DNA of 64,000 nt from an uncultured Clostridia bacterium (GCA_947631455.1 CANRLH010000004.1:1-64000); one strand, 5' to 3'; numbered from the stretch's first letter, positions 16,821-25,695 are shown. Program-made: numbers and translations. The notes: generated by a model not told the origin, from the letters alone.

Positions 16821-16870
16821 CATAAAAACTGATTTTTTACAAGGTGTTTTATTAAATATGTAAAAAAGAA

Positions 16871-16892
16871 CGCAGGAGAATATTCTCCTGCG
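16871..16892 (-). terminator. Terminator of the cysteine-rich peptide gene
   Basis: An 11-bp perfect stem (CGCAGGAGAAT/ATTCTCCTGCG) with T-rich sequence following on the minus strand. Confidence 0.85.
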
Positions 16893-16911
16893 CTCTAAAT
16901 CTAAGCAAAGC

Positions 16912-17058
16912 TTAGTTGCATCCGCATCCGCAGTTATCGCAGTTGTTGCATCCGCATCCGCAGCCATTAGCGCTTAATGCGCTTGTGCCATTACCGAAAG
17001 CGATGATGAGAATAAGGATAACGATCCACCAGCATCCGCTAAATCCGCAACCGTTCAT
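16912..17058 (-). CDS. 48-residue glycine/cysteine-rich membrane peptide
   Basis: A small gene with a strong AAAGGAG ribosome site and its own terminator. The peptide starts MNGCGFSGCWW, has one membrane helix (IVILILIIAF, about 12-21), and ends in a Gly/Cys/Asn tail with seven cysteines between residues 33 and 47 (NGCGCGCNNCDNCGCGC). It resembles the small YjcZ-like peptides of spore formers (short Gly-rich start plus one helix), but the cysteine tail is unusual. Metal binding or disulfide cross-linking in the spore envelope is conceivable; neither is shown. Confidence 0.75.
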   Translation of the reverse strand: MNGCGFSGCWWIVILILIIAFGNGTSALSANGCGCGCNNCDNCGCGCN

Positions 17059-17108
17059 TAAAAAACACTCCTTTTGTAATAATTTAAAGCATTCTCCGTT
17101 TTTTGGGG

Positions 17109-17319
17109 AGATTTTTTTGCTTTATAGTATAGTTTATGATTTGCCGTAAAAAGTGTTACAGACAAATTTTAAAAGCATAATATAAAAGTAGATTAAAACT
17201 AAAAAAACGGACAAAAATTAAATAAGCGAAGATTTTTGCTTTACTTTTATATGCGGCAAATCACGCAATTTAAGCGCAGCCTGAGCCTTAACCGTCATTA
17301 CGCAGATAAATCAGGCTGC
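17109..17319. promoter_or_regulatory. Mirrored elements between the Cys-rich peptide gene and clpC-like gene
   Basis: TGATTTGCCG (17139-17148) and CGGCAAATCA (17254-17263) form an inverted pair 105 bases apart. AGATTTTT(TT)GCTTTA occurs as a direct repeat at 17109-17124 and 17230-17243. GCAGCCTGA/TCAGGCTGC (17276-17284 and 17311-17319) can form a hairpin in the leader of the clpC-like gene. The layout between divergent genes suggests shared regulation. Confidence 0.4.
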
Positions 17320-17347
17320 CGCAATCATTACAGAAAGGAGAATACGG

Positions 17348-19705
17348 ATGGATAAGTTTACAAAGCTGTTAAACGATTTCACACCTCAGGCAAGAGAAAT
17401 AATTAAAAACAGCATTTTATCGGCAGAAAACCTGGGCAGTGAATATGTCGGCAGCGAGCATATCCTGTTATCTTTTTTTGATTCTTCAAATTCCACCGGA
17501 TCTTACTTATTAAAAAGGCACGGTGTCAGCCGTTTAGAAATCATATCGTTTGTAAATGACACCTCGGCAGCACCGAAAAAGACCAGCCTCAGCGAAAGGA
17601 ACTTTTCTCAAAACGCCAGAAAAATAATTTCCGGAAGCGTTTCGCTCGCAAAAAATCTTGGCCTTGCAAAAGCGGGCAGCGAGCATATTCTCATGATGAT
17701 ACTACGCACGGAAAACAGCGCCGCTTCAGAGATATTAAGAGAGCTTTATGTGCCCGTATCGTCGCTTTATTGTGACTGTGCCAATGCAGGCAGCGGTACT
17801 CTGAAAGCGTCGGTTATCCACACAAAAAAGTTTAAGGCCCTTGAGAAATATTCCAGAGAGCTCACAAGCGAAAAAGAGGTAAAAAAGCTTGACAATTGCT
17901 TTGAGCGCGATGAACAGATGGAGAGAATATCAAGAATATTGCTCAGGCGCAACAAAAACAACCCCTGTCTTATCGGCGAAGCGGGTGTTGGCAAGTCGGC
18001 AATTGTAGAGGGCCTTGCAAAAAGGATATATGAAAAAACCGCCCCGGCGCCGCTGCTTGGCAAAAGGATATTCTCGCTTGATCTCAGCACGCTTCTCGCA
18101 GGAGCAAAATACAGAGGAGATTTTGAAGAGCGTCTAAAGGATTGTCTGAGTGAAGCTACCAACGACAAAGATGTTATCTTGTTTATTGATGAGATACATT
18201 CCATCATGGGTACCGGCGCTGCTGAGGGAGCGATAGACGCGGCAAGTATTTTAAAGCCTGAACTTGCCCGCGGAAATCTTCAGCTCATTGGAGCGACCAC
18301 TTATGATGAATACCGAAGCTGTATTGAAAAGGACGCAGCGCTTGAGAGAAGATTTCAGAAGGTTTACGTTTCAGAGCCCAGTGACAGCCAGACAAGACTT
18401 ATATTAAAAGGTATAAAGCCAAAATACGAGGAGTTTCACGGAGTAAGGATACCGGATTCCGCAATTGACGAAGCGATAAGGCTTTCAAAAAGGTATCTTA
18501 CCGACAGGTATTTTCCCGACAAAGCAATCGACCTTATAGATGAAGCCTGTTCAAAGGTGCGAATAAGCCAGAGCACAGATGCCTCAGACGATATGTATGA
18601 CATCTTTAACAGCTATGTTCAGGGACAGATCACAAGAGACAAATACCTTGAGCTGATCTCAGAAAAAAGCGAGCAGTCAGTTCCGGTATTATCACCGGGC
18701 GATATAAGAGAGCTTGTGTCTAAGAACCTTGATCTTCCGGCGGGGCGCATATCAAAAGAGACGTCACAACAATATGCCTTTGCGGAAGAACGAATAAAGC
18801 AGAAGATCCTGGGTCAGAGCAGTGCAATTGATATTGTAATGAGCGCTTTGAGAAGGAACAGAGTTGATATTGAAGAAAGCACGCGTCCAATAGGATCATT
18901 TGTTTTTATGGGAAGAAGCGGTGTTGGAAAAACCGCTTTGGCTAAAGAAATTTCCGAGGAAATATTTTCAGGATCTCTTATAAGATTTGATATGAGCGAA
19001 TTTTCTCAAAGCCATACCGTGTCACGTCTTATAGGCTCTCCAGCCGGATATGTAGGATACGAAAATGCAGGAGAACTTACAGAAAAGGTAAGAAAAAAAC
19101 CGTACAGTGTGCTTTTATTTGACGAAATAGAAAAGGCGCATAGGGATATATATAACCTTCTTCTTCAGATACTAGACACAGGCTTTCTACAGGATTCAAA
19201 GGGTCGGCGCGTATCCTTTAAAAACACGCTGATTATAATGACAACAAACCTCGGCGTAAGCCAAAAGGGCTCTCTGCCCGTAGGCTTCAGCAGGGGCTCA
19301 GACCAGACAATGGAAAGTGAAAACATGCTCAGCGAGCTTAAAAAATTCCTGTCTGTCGAGCTTATCAACAGAATAGATGAATGTGTATATTTCTCACCCT
19401 TAAGCTGCGACACACTTTATCAGATAGCAAGAAATCGACTTGACAGATTAAAAGACTCTCTTCAAAAAAGAGGAGTGGTACTGACCTATTCACAAAGAAT
19501 ACTGCCTTTTATTCTTGAAAAGTCAGACGATAAAGTTGGCGCGGTCGGCGCGAGAGGAGTTATCAGAATAATCGAAAATGACATCAAATCCGTTCTGACT
19601 GATGAAATCATAAACGGTGAATGTAAGCAGATAAAGCTGACTGTATCAGAAGGAAAATTCAAGGTAATAAACACACACAAAGCACTGGAAGAAAACGCAG
19701 TTTAA
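17348..19705 (+). CDS. ClpC-type AAA+ unfoldase
   Basis: A 785-residue Hsp100 protein that unfolds substrates for ClpP. The Clp N domain has two repeats (SEHILLSF near 36 and SEHILMMI near 111). AAA domain 1 has Walker A GEAGVGKS at 210-217 and Walker B ILFIDEIHS; domain 2 has Walker A GRSGVGKT at about 521 and LLFDEIEKAH. PVGFS near 643 provides the VGF tripeptide used to dock ClpP. The linker between AAA domains is short, without the long ClpB middle domain, so ClpB is unlikely. There is no ctsR-mcsA-mcsB operon here: the gene stands alone, unlike canonical clpC. AGAAAGGAG precedes ATG. Confidence 0.88.
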   Translation: MDKFTKLLNDFTPQAREIIKNSILSAENLGSEYVGSEHILLSFFDSSNSTGSYLLKRHGVSRLEIISFVNDTSAAPKKTSLSERNFSQNARKIISGSVSLAKNLGLAKAGSEHILMMILRTENSAASEILRELYVPVSSLYCDCANAGSGTLKASVIHTKKFKALEKYSRELTSEKEVKKLDNCFERDEQMERISRILLRRNKNNPCLIGEAGVGKSAIVEGLAKRIYEKTAPAPLLGKRIFSLDLSTLLAGAKYRGDFEERLKDCLSEATNDKDVILFIDEIHSIMGTGAAEGAIDAASILKPELARGNLQLIGATTYDEYRSCIEKDAALERRFQKVYVSEPSDSQTRLILKGIKPKYEEFHGVRIPDSAIDEAIRLSKRYLTDRYFPDKAIDLIDEACSKVRISQSTDASDDMYDIFNSYVQGQITRDKYLELISEKSEQSVPVLSPGDIRELVSKNLDLPAGRISKETSQQYAFAEERIKQKILGQSSAIDIVMSALRRNRVDIEESTRPIGSFVFMGRSGVGKTALAKEISEEIFSGSLIRFDMSEFSQSHTVSRLIGSPAGYVGYENAGELTEKVRKKPYSVLLFDEIEKAHRDIYNLLLQILDTGFLQDSKGRRVSFKNTLIIMTTNLGVSQKGSLPVGFSRGSDQTMESENMLSELKKFLSVELINRIDECVYFSPLSCDTLYQIARNRLDRLKDSLQKRGVVLTYSQRILPFILEKSDDKVGAVGARGVIRIIENDIKSVLTDEIINGECKQIKLTVSEGKFKVINTHKALEENAV

Positions 19706-19780
19706 CAGAAAAATAATCTCCTGATATAACACCTGCATAACGCATGAGTGATATGCCAACAGAACACAGATAAATAAGTA

Positions 19781-19809
19781 AAAGCCGTTCGATTTTCCCG
19801 AACGGCTTT
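19781..19809. terminator. Bidirectional terminator between the clpC-like gene and leuA
   Basis: An 11-bp perfect stem (AAAGCCGTTCG/CGAACGGCTTT) between convergent genes. Confidence 0.8.
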
Positions 19810-19819
19810 AGCTGTTTTG

Positions 19820-21487
19820 TTATTCAAAGGTTTTATTTATCGCGGAAACAAGCGCCTTGACAGATGAGTTTATTATATCGCTGTGTCTGCCTGCTCCCCA
19901 GTAAACCTTTCCGTTGCATTCGATAGCAACATAAGATACCGCTTCGCTGGTTGAGGCACGCTCGGTTGCGTGCTCCTGATATGTAACTATCGTATATGAA
20001 ATACCGAGCATTTTTTTAAGCGCATTTGAAACCGCGTCAAGTCTGCCGTTACCGTCAGCGGTATGAGTCTCAGCCTTATCACTTTCCTCAAGCTTAGCCG
20101 TTACATATGCAGTTATCATACCCTTTGGCTGCTGAACATAATGAGACTCGATCACCTTTAACTTTGTCTCAACGTTTAAATACCGCTTGCAGAAGATGTC
20201 ATAAACCTCGTTTGGCAAAAGCTCCTTATGCAGATGATCGGAAACGCTTTTTACCGCATAACCAAAATCCTCTCTCATCTTTGGCGGAAGATCATATCCG
20301 TACTGCTGCTCGAGGATATATCCTATTCCTCCCTTGCCCGACTGAGAATTGATTCTGATAACATCTCCCTCATACTCTCTTCCGACGTCGTGAGGATCAA
20401 TCGGCAGATATGGTACTGTCCACTTATCGCATTTCTTTTCTTCTCTGAATCTCATGCCCTTTGCGATGGCGTCCTGATGTGAGCCGGAAAACGCAGCAAA
20501 TACCAAAGCTCCAGAATAAGGCGTTCTTTCATAGACCTTCATTCTCGTGACTCTCTCGTACAGCTCAACAAGGCTCGGCATATCTGAAAAATCCAGCTTC
20601 GGATCGATTCCGTGAGTATACATATTCATAGCGATGGTAACGATATCCGCATTGCCCGTTCTCTCGCCGTTTCCAAAGCAGGTTCCCTCAATTCTGTCAG
20701 CCCCTGCCAGAAGTCCCATTTCACAGTCAGCGACCGCACAGCCTCTGTCGTTATGCGGATGAAGAGATATCACCAGATTTTCGCGGTCGTGAAGAGCCTC
20801 GCACATATATTCTATCTGAGATGCGTAAACATGCGGCATAGACATTTCAACGGTCACGGGAAGATTTATTATCACCTTATTATCAGGTGTCGGCTTCCAT
20901 ATGTCAATAACGGCGTTGCAAATATCCCTTGCAAACTCCGGCTCAGTACCTGTGAAGCTTTCGGGCGAATATTCAAAGATTATATTGCCCTTAGCGTTCT
21001 TTTTATACTCATTACAGAGTTTCGCGCCAGTAGTTGCTATATTTATGATTTCCTCTTTTGATTTTTTAAAGACCTGCTCTCTCTGCGCCACTGAGGTAGA
21101 ATTATAAAGATGAACGACAGCGTTTTTAGCTCCCTCAATAGCTTCAAAGGTTTTCTTGATTATATGCTCTCTTGACTGAGTGAGAACCTGAATCGTCACA
21201 TCGTCAGGAATGAGATTCTGCTCGATAAGCGTTCTACAGAATTCATACTCCGTCTCACTTGCCGCCGGAAATCCGATCTCTATCTCCTTAAAACCGACTT
21301 CCACCAGCTTGTTAAAGAACTCCAGCTTCTCATCAAGGCTCATAGGGATGATCAAAGCCTGATTTCCGTCTCTCAGGTCGACCGAGCACCAAGCAGGAGC
21401 GTGGTCAATGTACTCTTTTTCCGCCCATTTCATACATTTTACCGGCGGCATATAATATCCTCTTGAATATTTTTCTGAATTTTTCAT
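19820..21487 (-). CDS. leuA: 2-isopropylmalate synthase (long LeuA type)
   Basis: Condenses acetyl-CoA with 2-oxoisovalerate in the first committed step of leucine synthesis. About 555 residues: a TIM-barrel with DLRDGNQAL near the start, the metal-binding HxH in LHPHNDRGCA, and NGERTGNAD. A linker follows, then the C-terminal LeuA allosteric dimerisation domain (SYVAIECNGKVYWGAGRH), the site of leucine feedback. Length and motifs match the actinobacterial-type LeuA2 rather than the shorter clostridial form. The ATG at 21487 has AAGGAGG. It is controlled by a T-box leader with a Leu specifier. No other leu genes are adjacent. Confidence 0.95.
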   Translation of the reverse strand: MKNSEKYSRGYYMPPVKCMKWAEKEYIDHAPAWCSVDLRDGNQALIIPMSLDEKLEFFNKLVEVGFKEIEIGFPAASETEYEFCRTLIEQNLIPDDVTIQVLTQSREHIIKKTFEAIEGAKNAVVHLYNSTSVAQREQVFKKSKEEIINIATTGAKLCNEYKKNAKGNIIFEYSPESFTGTEPEFARDICNAVIDIWKPTPDNKVIINLPVTVEMSMPHVYASQIEYMCEALHDRENLVISLHPHNDRGCAVADCEMGLLAGADRIEGTCFGNGERTGNADIVTIAMNMYTHGIDPKLDFSDMPSLVELYERVTRMKVYERTPYSGALVFAAFSGSHQDAIAKGMRFREEKKCDKWTVPYLPIDPHDVGREYEGDVIRINSQSGKGGIGYILEQQYGYDLPPKMREDFGYAVKSVSDHLHKELLPNEVYDIFCKRYLNVETKLKVIESHYVQQPKGMITAYVTAKLEESDKAETHTADGNGRLDAVSNALKKMLGISYTIVTYQEHATERASTSEAVSYVAIECNGKVYWGAGRHSDIINSSVKALVSAINKTFE

Positions 21488-21497
21488 AATTTCCTCC

Positions 21498-21719
21498 TTA
21501 TATATTATATACGCAGACATTTTTCACTTGTGAAGTTTTGTAGTCATTTTTATCACAGCCGCGCGTCTTATTTAAAAACGCAAAAGGGATTACCGCAGCC
21601 TTTTGATATTCTGATGATTCACCACATAGTCGATCAAACAGCCATTTCTGGCAAATCTCAAAGAACCTATTTATAATCACACTAACCAAAAAACTCACTC
21701 CCTTCATAAAATACAGCAT
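21498..21719 (-). CDS. Possible small gene between the T-box and leuA
   Basis: A 73-codon frame starting right after the T-box terminator and ending 10 bases before the leuA start codon. A better-placed TTG start follows GGGAG about ten codons in. The product would be basic and unremarkable (for example FFEICQKWLFDRLCGE). I recognise no family. It may simply be leader sequence. Confidence 0.25.
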   Translation of the reverse strand: MLYFMKGVSFLVSVIINRFFEICQKWLFDRLCGESSEYQKAAVIPFAFLNKTRGCDKNDYKTSQVKNVCVYNI

Positions 21720-21980
21720 AAAAAAATCGCCGCTCCCAAATCAGGAGAGACGAGACTACCCGTGTTACCACTCTCATTCATACACAGCTCACGCAATGTA
21801 CCTCAGCCACATCAAACAATGTGTTTCTCTATAACGGGAGAACCCGACTTGACTTAAATTATTTCGGTCAAACAGCTCCGGGATGAGTTATAAACGCCGC
21901 TTAATCGCCGGCTTACACCAACCGCCGGCTCTCTGCGCTTTAAAAGACGCCTTTTATTCCCTTCACAGCCTTTAGCTTTT
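21720..21980 (-). ncRNA. T-box riboswitch, leucine specifier (leuA leader)
   Basis: The minus strand carries the T-box core GAGTGGTAACACGGG, then a terminator stem (TCGTCTCTCC paired with GGGAGCGGCGA, one bulge) and seven T. Stem I includes the GGCGGTTGGTGTAAGCCGGC distal arm. The specifier region AACTCATCC reads CTC followed by A, a leucine codon, consistent with leuA downstream. Uncharged tRNA-Leu would favour the antiterminator. Confidence 0.88.
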
Positions 21981-21985
21981 TTAAC

Positions 21986-22014
21986 AGTATACATTAGTTT
22001 TAATAATTTGTCAA
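21986..22014 (-). promoter_or_regulatory. Promoter of the leuA T-box transcript
   Basis: TTGACA (22009-22014), 17-base spacer and TATACT (21986-21991) on the minus strand, directly upstream of the T-box leader. The pheS T-box promoter has the same ACTCTTGACAAA context. Confidence 0.85.
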
Positions 22015-22478
22015 GAGTTTTTTTAACTTTTACCGCTGAAAAATTTTAAGCGTCAGTAAGATTCAGCATTTTATGTTATAGTGGTTTTATATAAAACAAA
22101 TTTTTCTATGGTTATATTGAGTTTTTTAAAGCAGCATATTAGAAGTCACGTTGTTTTCTTGCTTTGAAGCTATTGGTCTTATCAAATGCTCAACATAGCT
22201 TTTTACATATGTTGCGCAAAGACAAGTATCCGAAACCTAAACGCGGTTTGGGTAAAACATAATTTTTTAGCTGGTAAAAAATATATTACAATCTGTAAAC
22301 TTTTCTGTGTAAAACGACAAAATAATTTCCTCATCAATTCTGCACATAATGTTCAATAATCTTACAAACCCTATAAATACAGCATTCTGCGACAATCAAT
22401 AAAATTCAATTGTTAATTTTTTATTACAAGACACATATAAAAGTTACAAATTAGTTACAATTAGATTCCGATTTCTTA
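22015..22478. other. Non-coding stretch upstream of rsmD
   Basis: About 460 AT-rich bases with no credible gene on either strand. One short hairpin (AAACCTAAACGCGGTTTGGG near 22227) and a tandem TTAGTTACAA-type repeat just before the rsmD promoter are the only structure I can see. Confidence 0.4.
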
Positions 22479-22507
22479 TGGACAAACATAATTTTATGTA
22501 GTATAAT
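22479..22507 (+). promoter_or_regulatory. Promoter of rsmD-coaD
   Basis: TGGACA (22479-22484), 17-base spacer and TATAAT (22502-22507). The leader of about 110 bases contains a small hairpin (GGAGCTTACAGCTCC). Confidence 0.7.
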
Positions 22508-22622
22508 AATTCTGCGCCCCATTGAAAGGGGTATAAATTCTGATTTTAAAAGGAGCTTACAGCTCCCTGTGTATTTAAGGCTCAGCCGGATCTCGGCGAT
22601 AGTGAAAGGGATGATCGTGATA

Positions 22623-23174
22623 ATGAGAGTAATTACCGGTTCTGCCAGAGGCAAAAAACTAAAGACGCTTGAAGGGCTTGATGTACGACCGACCTCAGAT
22701 ATGGTCAAGGAAGCTATATTTTCGATAATACAGTTTGATGTGCCGTCCTCATCGGTGCTTGATTTATTTTCCGGCAGCGGTCAGCTTGGAATCGAAGCTT
22801 TAAGCCGCGGAGCTTCACATTGCGTGTTTGTTGACAAAAGCAAAAGCTCGCTTGCGGTAACAAAGGAGAATCTGACTCATTGCGGATTTTTATCACAGTC
22901 AAGGCTTCTTAATATGGACAGCACTGAGTATTTAAAAGTCGGAAAAAAAGGTATAGACATAGCTATGCTTGACCCGCCCTACAATCAGGGGCTTATAATG
23001 CAGTGCCTTAATGAGATTGAACGTATTTTGAATGACTCAGCTATAGTCGTATGTGAGCACGAGGCCCTGTTAACGCTTCCGGAAGAGGTAAACGGACTAA
23101 AACTGTCAAAAAGATACCGATACGGAAAAACAGCGCTAAGCGTATACAAACTGAATAATAACAGCGAGGAATAG
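22623..23174 (+). CDS. rsmD: 16S rRNA (guanine966-N2)-methyltransferase
   Basis: Methylates G966 in the 30S subunit using SAM. The 183-residue protein starts with the family hallmark MRVITGSARGKKLKT. Motif I is VLDLFSGSGQLGIEAL and the N6/N2-methylase catalytic motif is LDPPY near residue 122. The ATG at 22623 is taken from family alignment; two in-frame ATGs lie just upstream and the ribosome site AAAGGG fits none of them well. It stands 3 bases before coaD, the usual clostridial pairing, so translation is probably coupled. Confidence 0.92.
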   Translation: MRVITGSARGKKLKTLEGLDVRPTSDMVKEAIFSIIQFDVPSSSVLDLFSGSGQLGIEALSRGASHCVFVDKSKSSLAVTKENLTHCGFLSQSRLLNMDSTEYLKVGKKGIDIAMLDPPYNQGLIMQCLNEIERILNDSAIVVCEHEALLTLPEEVNGLKLSKRYRYGKTALSVYKLNNNSEE

Positions 23175-23177
23175 ACT

Positions 23178-23666
23178 ATGGAAAAAATAGCAGTTTGTCC
23201 GGGAAGCTTTGATCCCGTTACATACGGTCATATAGATATTATAAGACGTGCATCAAAGCTGTTTGACAGAGTTATTGTAACTGTGTCGTTAAACTCACAA
23301 AAAAGCACCAGCTTTACAGTTGATGAGCGTGTAAGCATGATAAAAAAGGTCATCACAAACTTCAAAAATGTCGAAGTTGACATATGCACAGGACTTTTAG
23401 CAGAATACTGCAAAAAAATCAAAGCGTCAGCTATCGTCAAGGGACTCAGGGCTGTATCTGACTTTGAATATGAGTTTCAGCAGGCTCTGGCTAATAAAAC
23501 GCTCTACCCTCAGGGAGAGACTGTTTTTTTAACTACCAGTGCAGAAAATATGTATCTCAGTTCAAGTGTGGTAAAAGAGATCGCGCGATACGGCGGAGAC
23601 ATATCGAGCCTCGTACCGGGAGAAATTTTAGAAGAAATAGTCGCAAGACTAGTGAAGAATATATAA
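23178..23666 (+). CDS. coaD: Phosphopantetheine adenylyltransferase
   Basis: Transfers AMP from ATP to 4'-phosphopantetheine in coenzyme A synthesis. The 162-residue product is standard length. It has the nucleotidyltransferase motif PGSFDPVTYGHIDI (TxGH) at the start, KGLRAVSDFEYE for phosphopantetheine contact, and YLSSSVVKEIA (ISSxxxR-like) near 130. It is in an operon with rsmD and followed by a coiled-coil gene. Confidence 0.96.
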   Translation: MEKIAVCPGSFDPVTYGHIDIIRRASKLFDRVIVTVSLNSQKSTSFTVDERVSMIKKVITNFKNVEVDICTGLLAEYCKKIKASAIVKGLRAVSDFEYEFQQALANKTLYPQGETVFLTTSAENMYLSSSVVKEIARYGGDISSLVPGEILEEIVARLVKNI

Positions 23667-23685
23667 TATAAAGGAGTAGGTTAAA

Positions 23686-24165
23686 ATGGCAAAGATTGAA
23701 GAAGTATTGGATTTAATGGACGAAATGATCGATAAGGCATCAAGCGTACCTTTTACGAACAAAAAGGTTATCGACATTGAAAAGATGAGAGAATATATTG
23801 ACAGCATCAGATACAACCTCCCAACCGACATCAAGAAGGCTAAGGAGCTGCAAAACGACAAAGCAATAATAATGACAGAAGCAAATAAAAAGGCGGAGGT
23901 TATAGTTAAAAAAGCCGAAGAGCGCGCTCAGATCCTTGTTTCTGAAAACGAGATCACAAAGGCGGCTCAGATGCAGGCGGCAGATATTTTAAATCAGGCG
24001 TATGCGGCTGAAAAGGAAATAAGGGTCGCGATGGCAAAAAAGCTTGAGACTGTACTAACGCAGGCGGAAAATGTTCTGACAAAGAATCTTACCGACGTAA
24101 AGCAGACCAAAGAGGCTATTATCGCAGTTGCAGAGCCAAAACAGCCTATTCCTCAGGAGCAGTGA
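23686..24165 (+). CDS. Conserved coiled-coil protein downstream of coaD
   Basis: A 159-residue protein, mostly a long charged coiled coil (about 40-140, KKAEVIVKKAEERAQILVSE) with heptad-like spacing. It has a Pro-rich tail and an N-terminal helix KIEEVLDLMDEMIDKA. No membrane segment or catalytic motif is visible. The same type of gene follows coaD in many Clostridia, sometimes labelled ATPase on weak similarity to ATP synthase stalk subunits. A structural or division-related role is only a guess. AAAGGAG precedes ATG, 19 bases after coaD. Confidence 0.75.
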   Translation: MAKIEEVLDLMDEMIDKASSVPFTNKKVIDIEKMREYIDSIRYNLPTDIKKAKELQNDKAIIMTEANKKAEVIVKKAEERAQILVSENEITKAAQMQAADILNQAYAAEKEIRVAMAKKLETVLTQAENVLTKNLTDVKQTKEAIIAVAEPKQPIPQEQ

Positions 24166-24181
24166 TCAAATAAAAACATAT

Positions 24182-24212
24182 ATCCGCAGCCTTTGTTTTC
24201 TAAGCTGCGGAT
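24182..24212 (+). terminator. Terminator of rsmD-coaD operon
   Basis: A 9-bp perfect stem (ATCCGCAGC/GCTGCGGAT) 16 bases after the stop, with a modest T-rich tail. Confidence 0.65.
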
Positions 24213-24231
24213 ATTCTTATATGCGTCAAAA

Positions 24232-24256
24232 AAGCGGAGGGCAAATGCTCTCCGCT
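24232..24256 (-). terminator. Terminator of first sugar-binding lipoprotein gene
   Basis: An 8-bp perfect stem (AAGCGGAG/CTCCGCTT) followed by seven T on the minus strand. Confidence 0.85.
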
Positions 24257-24270
24257 TAAATTATACAAGC

Positions 24271-25695
24271 CTACTTTTCAAGAAATTTCTTTATCTGTTC
24301 ATTTGCCTTCTTGATTTCAGCATCAACCATAGGTGAAAACTTCTCTCTTGCCTGAGTCCAGGTGTAAAGATTACCCTGCTGGTCAGCCTCTGAGGTGCTT
24401 GCGTAAATTCTGTTTGTCAAAGAAACTCCGGCCTCAAATCCGCTGTTGTCATCGCCCATAAGCGCTGAAACGCCGTATGCCGGCTCGAAAAGCATAACAA
24501 CATTTTCGGGATTTGATACATACTTCATAAGCTCATAATCCTCAACCGACCAGTTTGGATTATCCTCTATCCACTTATCCTTTGCGTTCTGAAGATACTC
24601 AGGATCGGTCTGGGCAACTCTGTAACACTCAAAGAATGCTCTTGCGGCGTCCTTCTTTTCAGAACCCTTCACCCACATAAAGGAGTTTATGCTTGCGGTA
24701 GTGATGGGCTTGTCGCCGTCATAGCTCGGGTCTGCCGGGAAAGGAACAATTCCCCACTCGTCGCCGTCTTTAGGACCTCCCGTACCTGTAGCAGCCCAGT
24801 CTCCCATAGCATAGAACAATACGTTTTGATTGAAAGCATCCGCTGCATTGTTAAAGAAAGTTCCGCTTAACACATATTCCTGCTTGCGCCAATCATCAAG
24901 TCGTTCCTCAGCAGCAGCGATCTTCGGGCTGTCCATGTTAGACTTATATGTTACGTTATCATCGGTAGTAACAATAGTTTCGCCTGTCTGCTGAACATAC
25001 TGCGGAGCATAAAATCCTGTTATACCGTATCTCTTTTCATCACCGCTTGCGCTACTTACATAAGCGCTCATAAGGTCATCCATCGCATCATAGTCCCATT
25101 TTCCCTCATCATAAAGGGTTCGCGGATCCTCAAAACCGTTCTCGGTCATTACCTTCCTGTCATAGAAGATATATGCTGACGGATAATACTCAATTGGCGC
25201 AACATAATGCTTTCCGTTAAGTGAATACTGATCTGCCGTTTCCTTAACTGCCTCCCACATCGGAGTATTAAAGTCTATTATCTCGTCAAGCGACTGATAG
25301 AATCCCTGGATCACCTGACACGGAAATGCCAGAGCGCTGTAAGGGAACAGGTCGGGAAGGTTCTTTCCTGAAGTAACCGCCGCACCAAGCTTTGTATACT
25401 GGTTTGAAGATGTAACTCTCTGCCACTCTATTTTTCCGCCTTTTTGCTCAAACAGACTCAGACCGACAGTCTTTTCCGAATTACCGGACGGATTGAGGTT
25501 ATATATACCCATCCACGAAAGAGTGTTTTCAGCACCCTCGGGAATGCTTTTGATGTCGTTGGTAGTTGCAACATTTACTGCATCCTTTTTTGAAGAATCT
25601 TTTGAAGAATCTCCTTTGTCAGAACCACATCCTGCGAATGCAAGTGCCGTAACGGCAGCAAGCGCACCGGCAAGAAATCTTTTGATATTTTTCAC
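24271..25695 (-). CDS. Extracellular solute-binding lipoprotein (family 1), copy 1
   Basis: A lipid-anchored binding component of an ABC sugar importer. The signal peptide ends in lipobox LAFAGC with the acylated Cys23, followed by a Ser/Lys/Asp linker. The mature 450 residues are a type 1 solute-binding fold. The long segment QRVTSSNQYTKLGAAVTSGK and DPAYGVSxLMGDD-type ending (here EPAYGVSALMGDD) are shared with the next two genes. No permease or ATPase is adjacent, so its membrane partner is encoded elsewhere. A good AGGAGG site and its own terminator make it a single-gene unit. Confidence 0.88.
   Translation of the reverse strand: MKNIKRFLAGALAAVTALAFAGCGSDKGDSSKDSSKKDAVNVATTNDIKSIPEGAENTLSWMGIYNLNPSGNSEKTVGLSLFEQKGGKIEWQRVTSSNQYTKLGAAVTSGKNLPDLFPYSALAFPCQVIQGFYQSLDEIIDFNTPMWEAVKETADQYSLNGKHYVAPIEYYPSAYIFYDRKVMTENGFEDPRTLYDEGKWDYDAMDDLMSAYVSSASGDEKRYGITGFYAPQYVQQTGETIVTTDDNVTYKSNMDSPKIAAAEERLDDWRKQEYVLSGTFFNNAADAFNQNVLFYAMGDWAATGTGGPKDGDEWGIVPFPADPSYDGDKPITTASINSFMWVKGSEKKDAARAFFECYRVAQTDPEYLQNAKDKWIEDNPNWSVEDYELMKYVSNPENVVMLFEPAYGVSALMGDDNSGFEAGVSLTNRIYASTSEADQQGNLYTWTQAREKFSPMVDAEIKKANEQIKKFLEK

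Noticed and set aside
20107-20482. Plus-strand frames inside leuA and similar long frames opposite other genes (for example within pheT, the iscS-type gene, ispF)
   Set aside because: They lie wholly opposite strongly identified genes and carry no family motif or ribosome site; they are reading-frame shadows.
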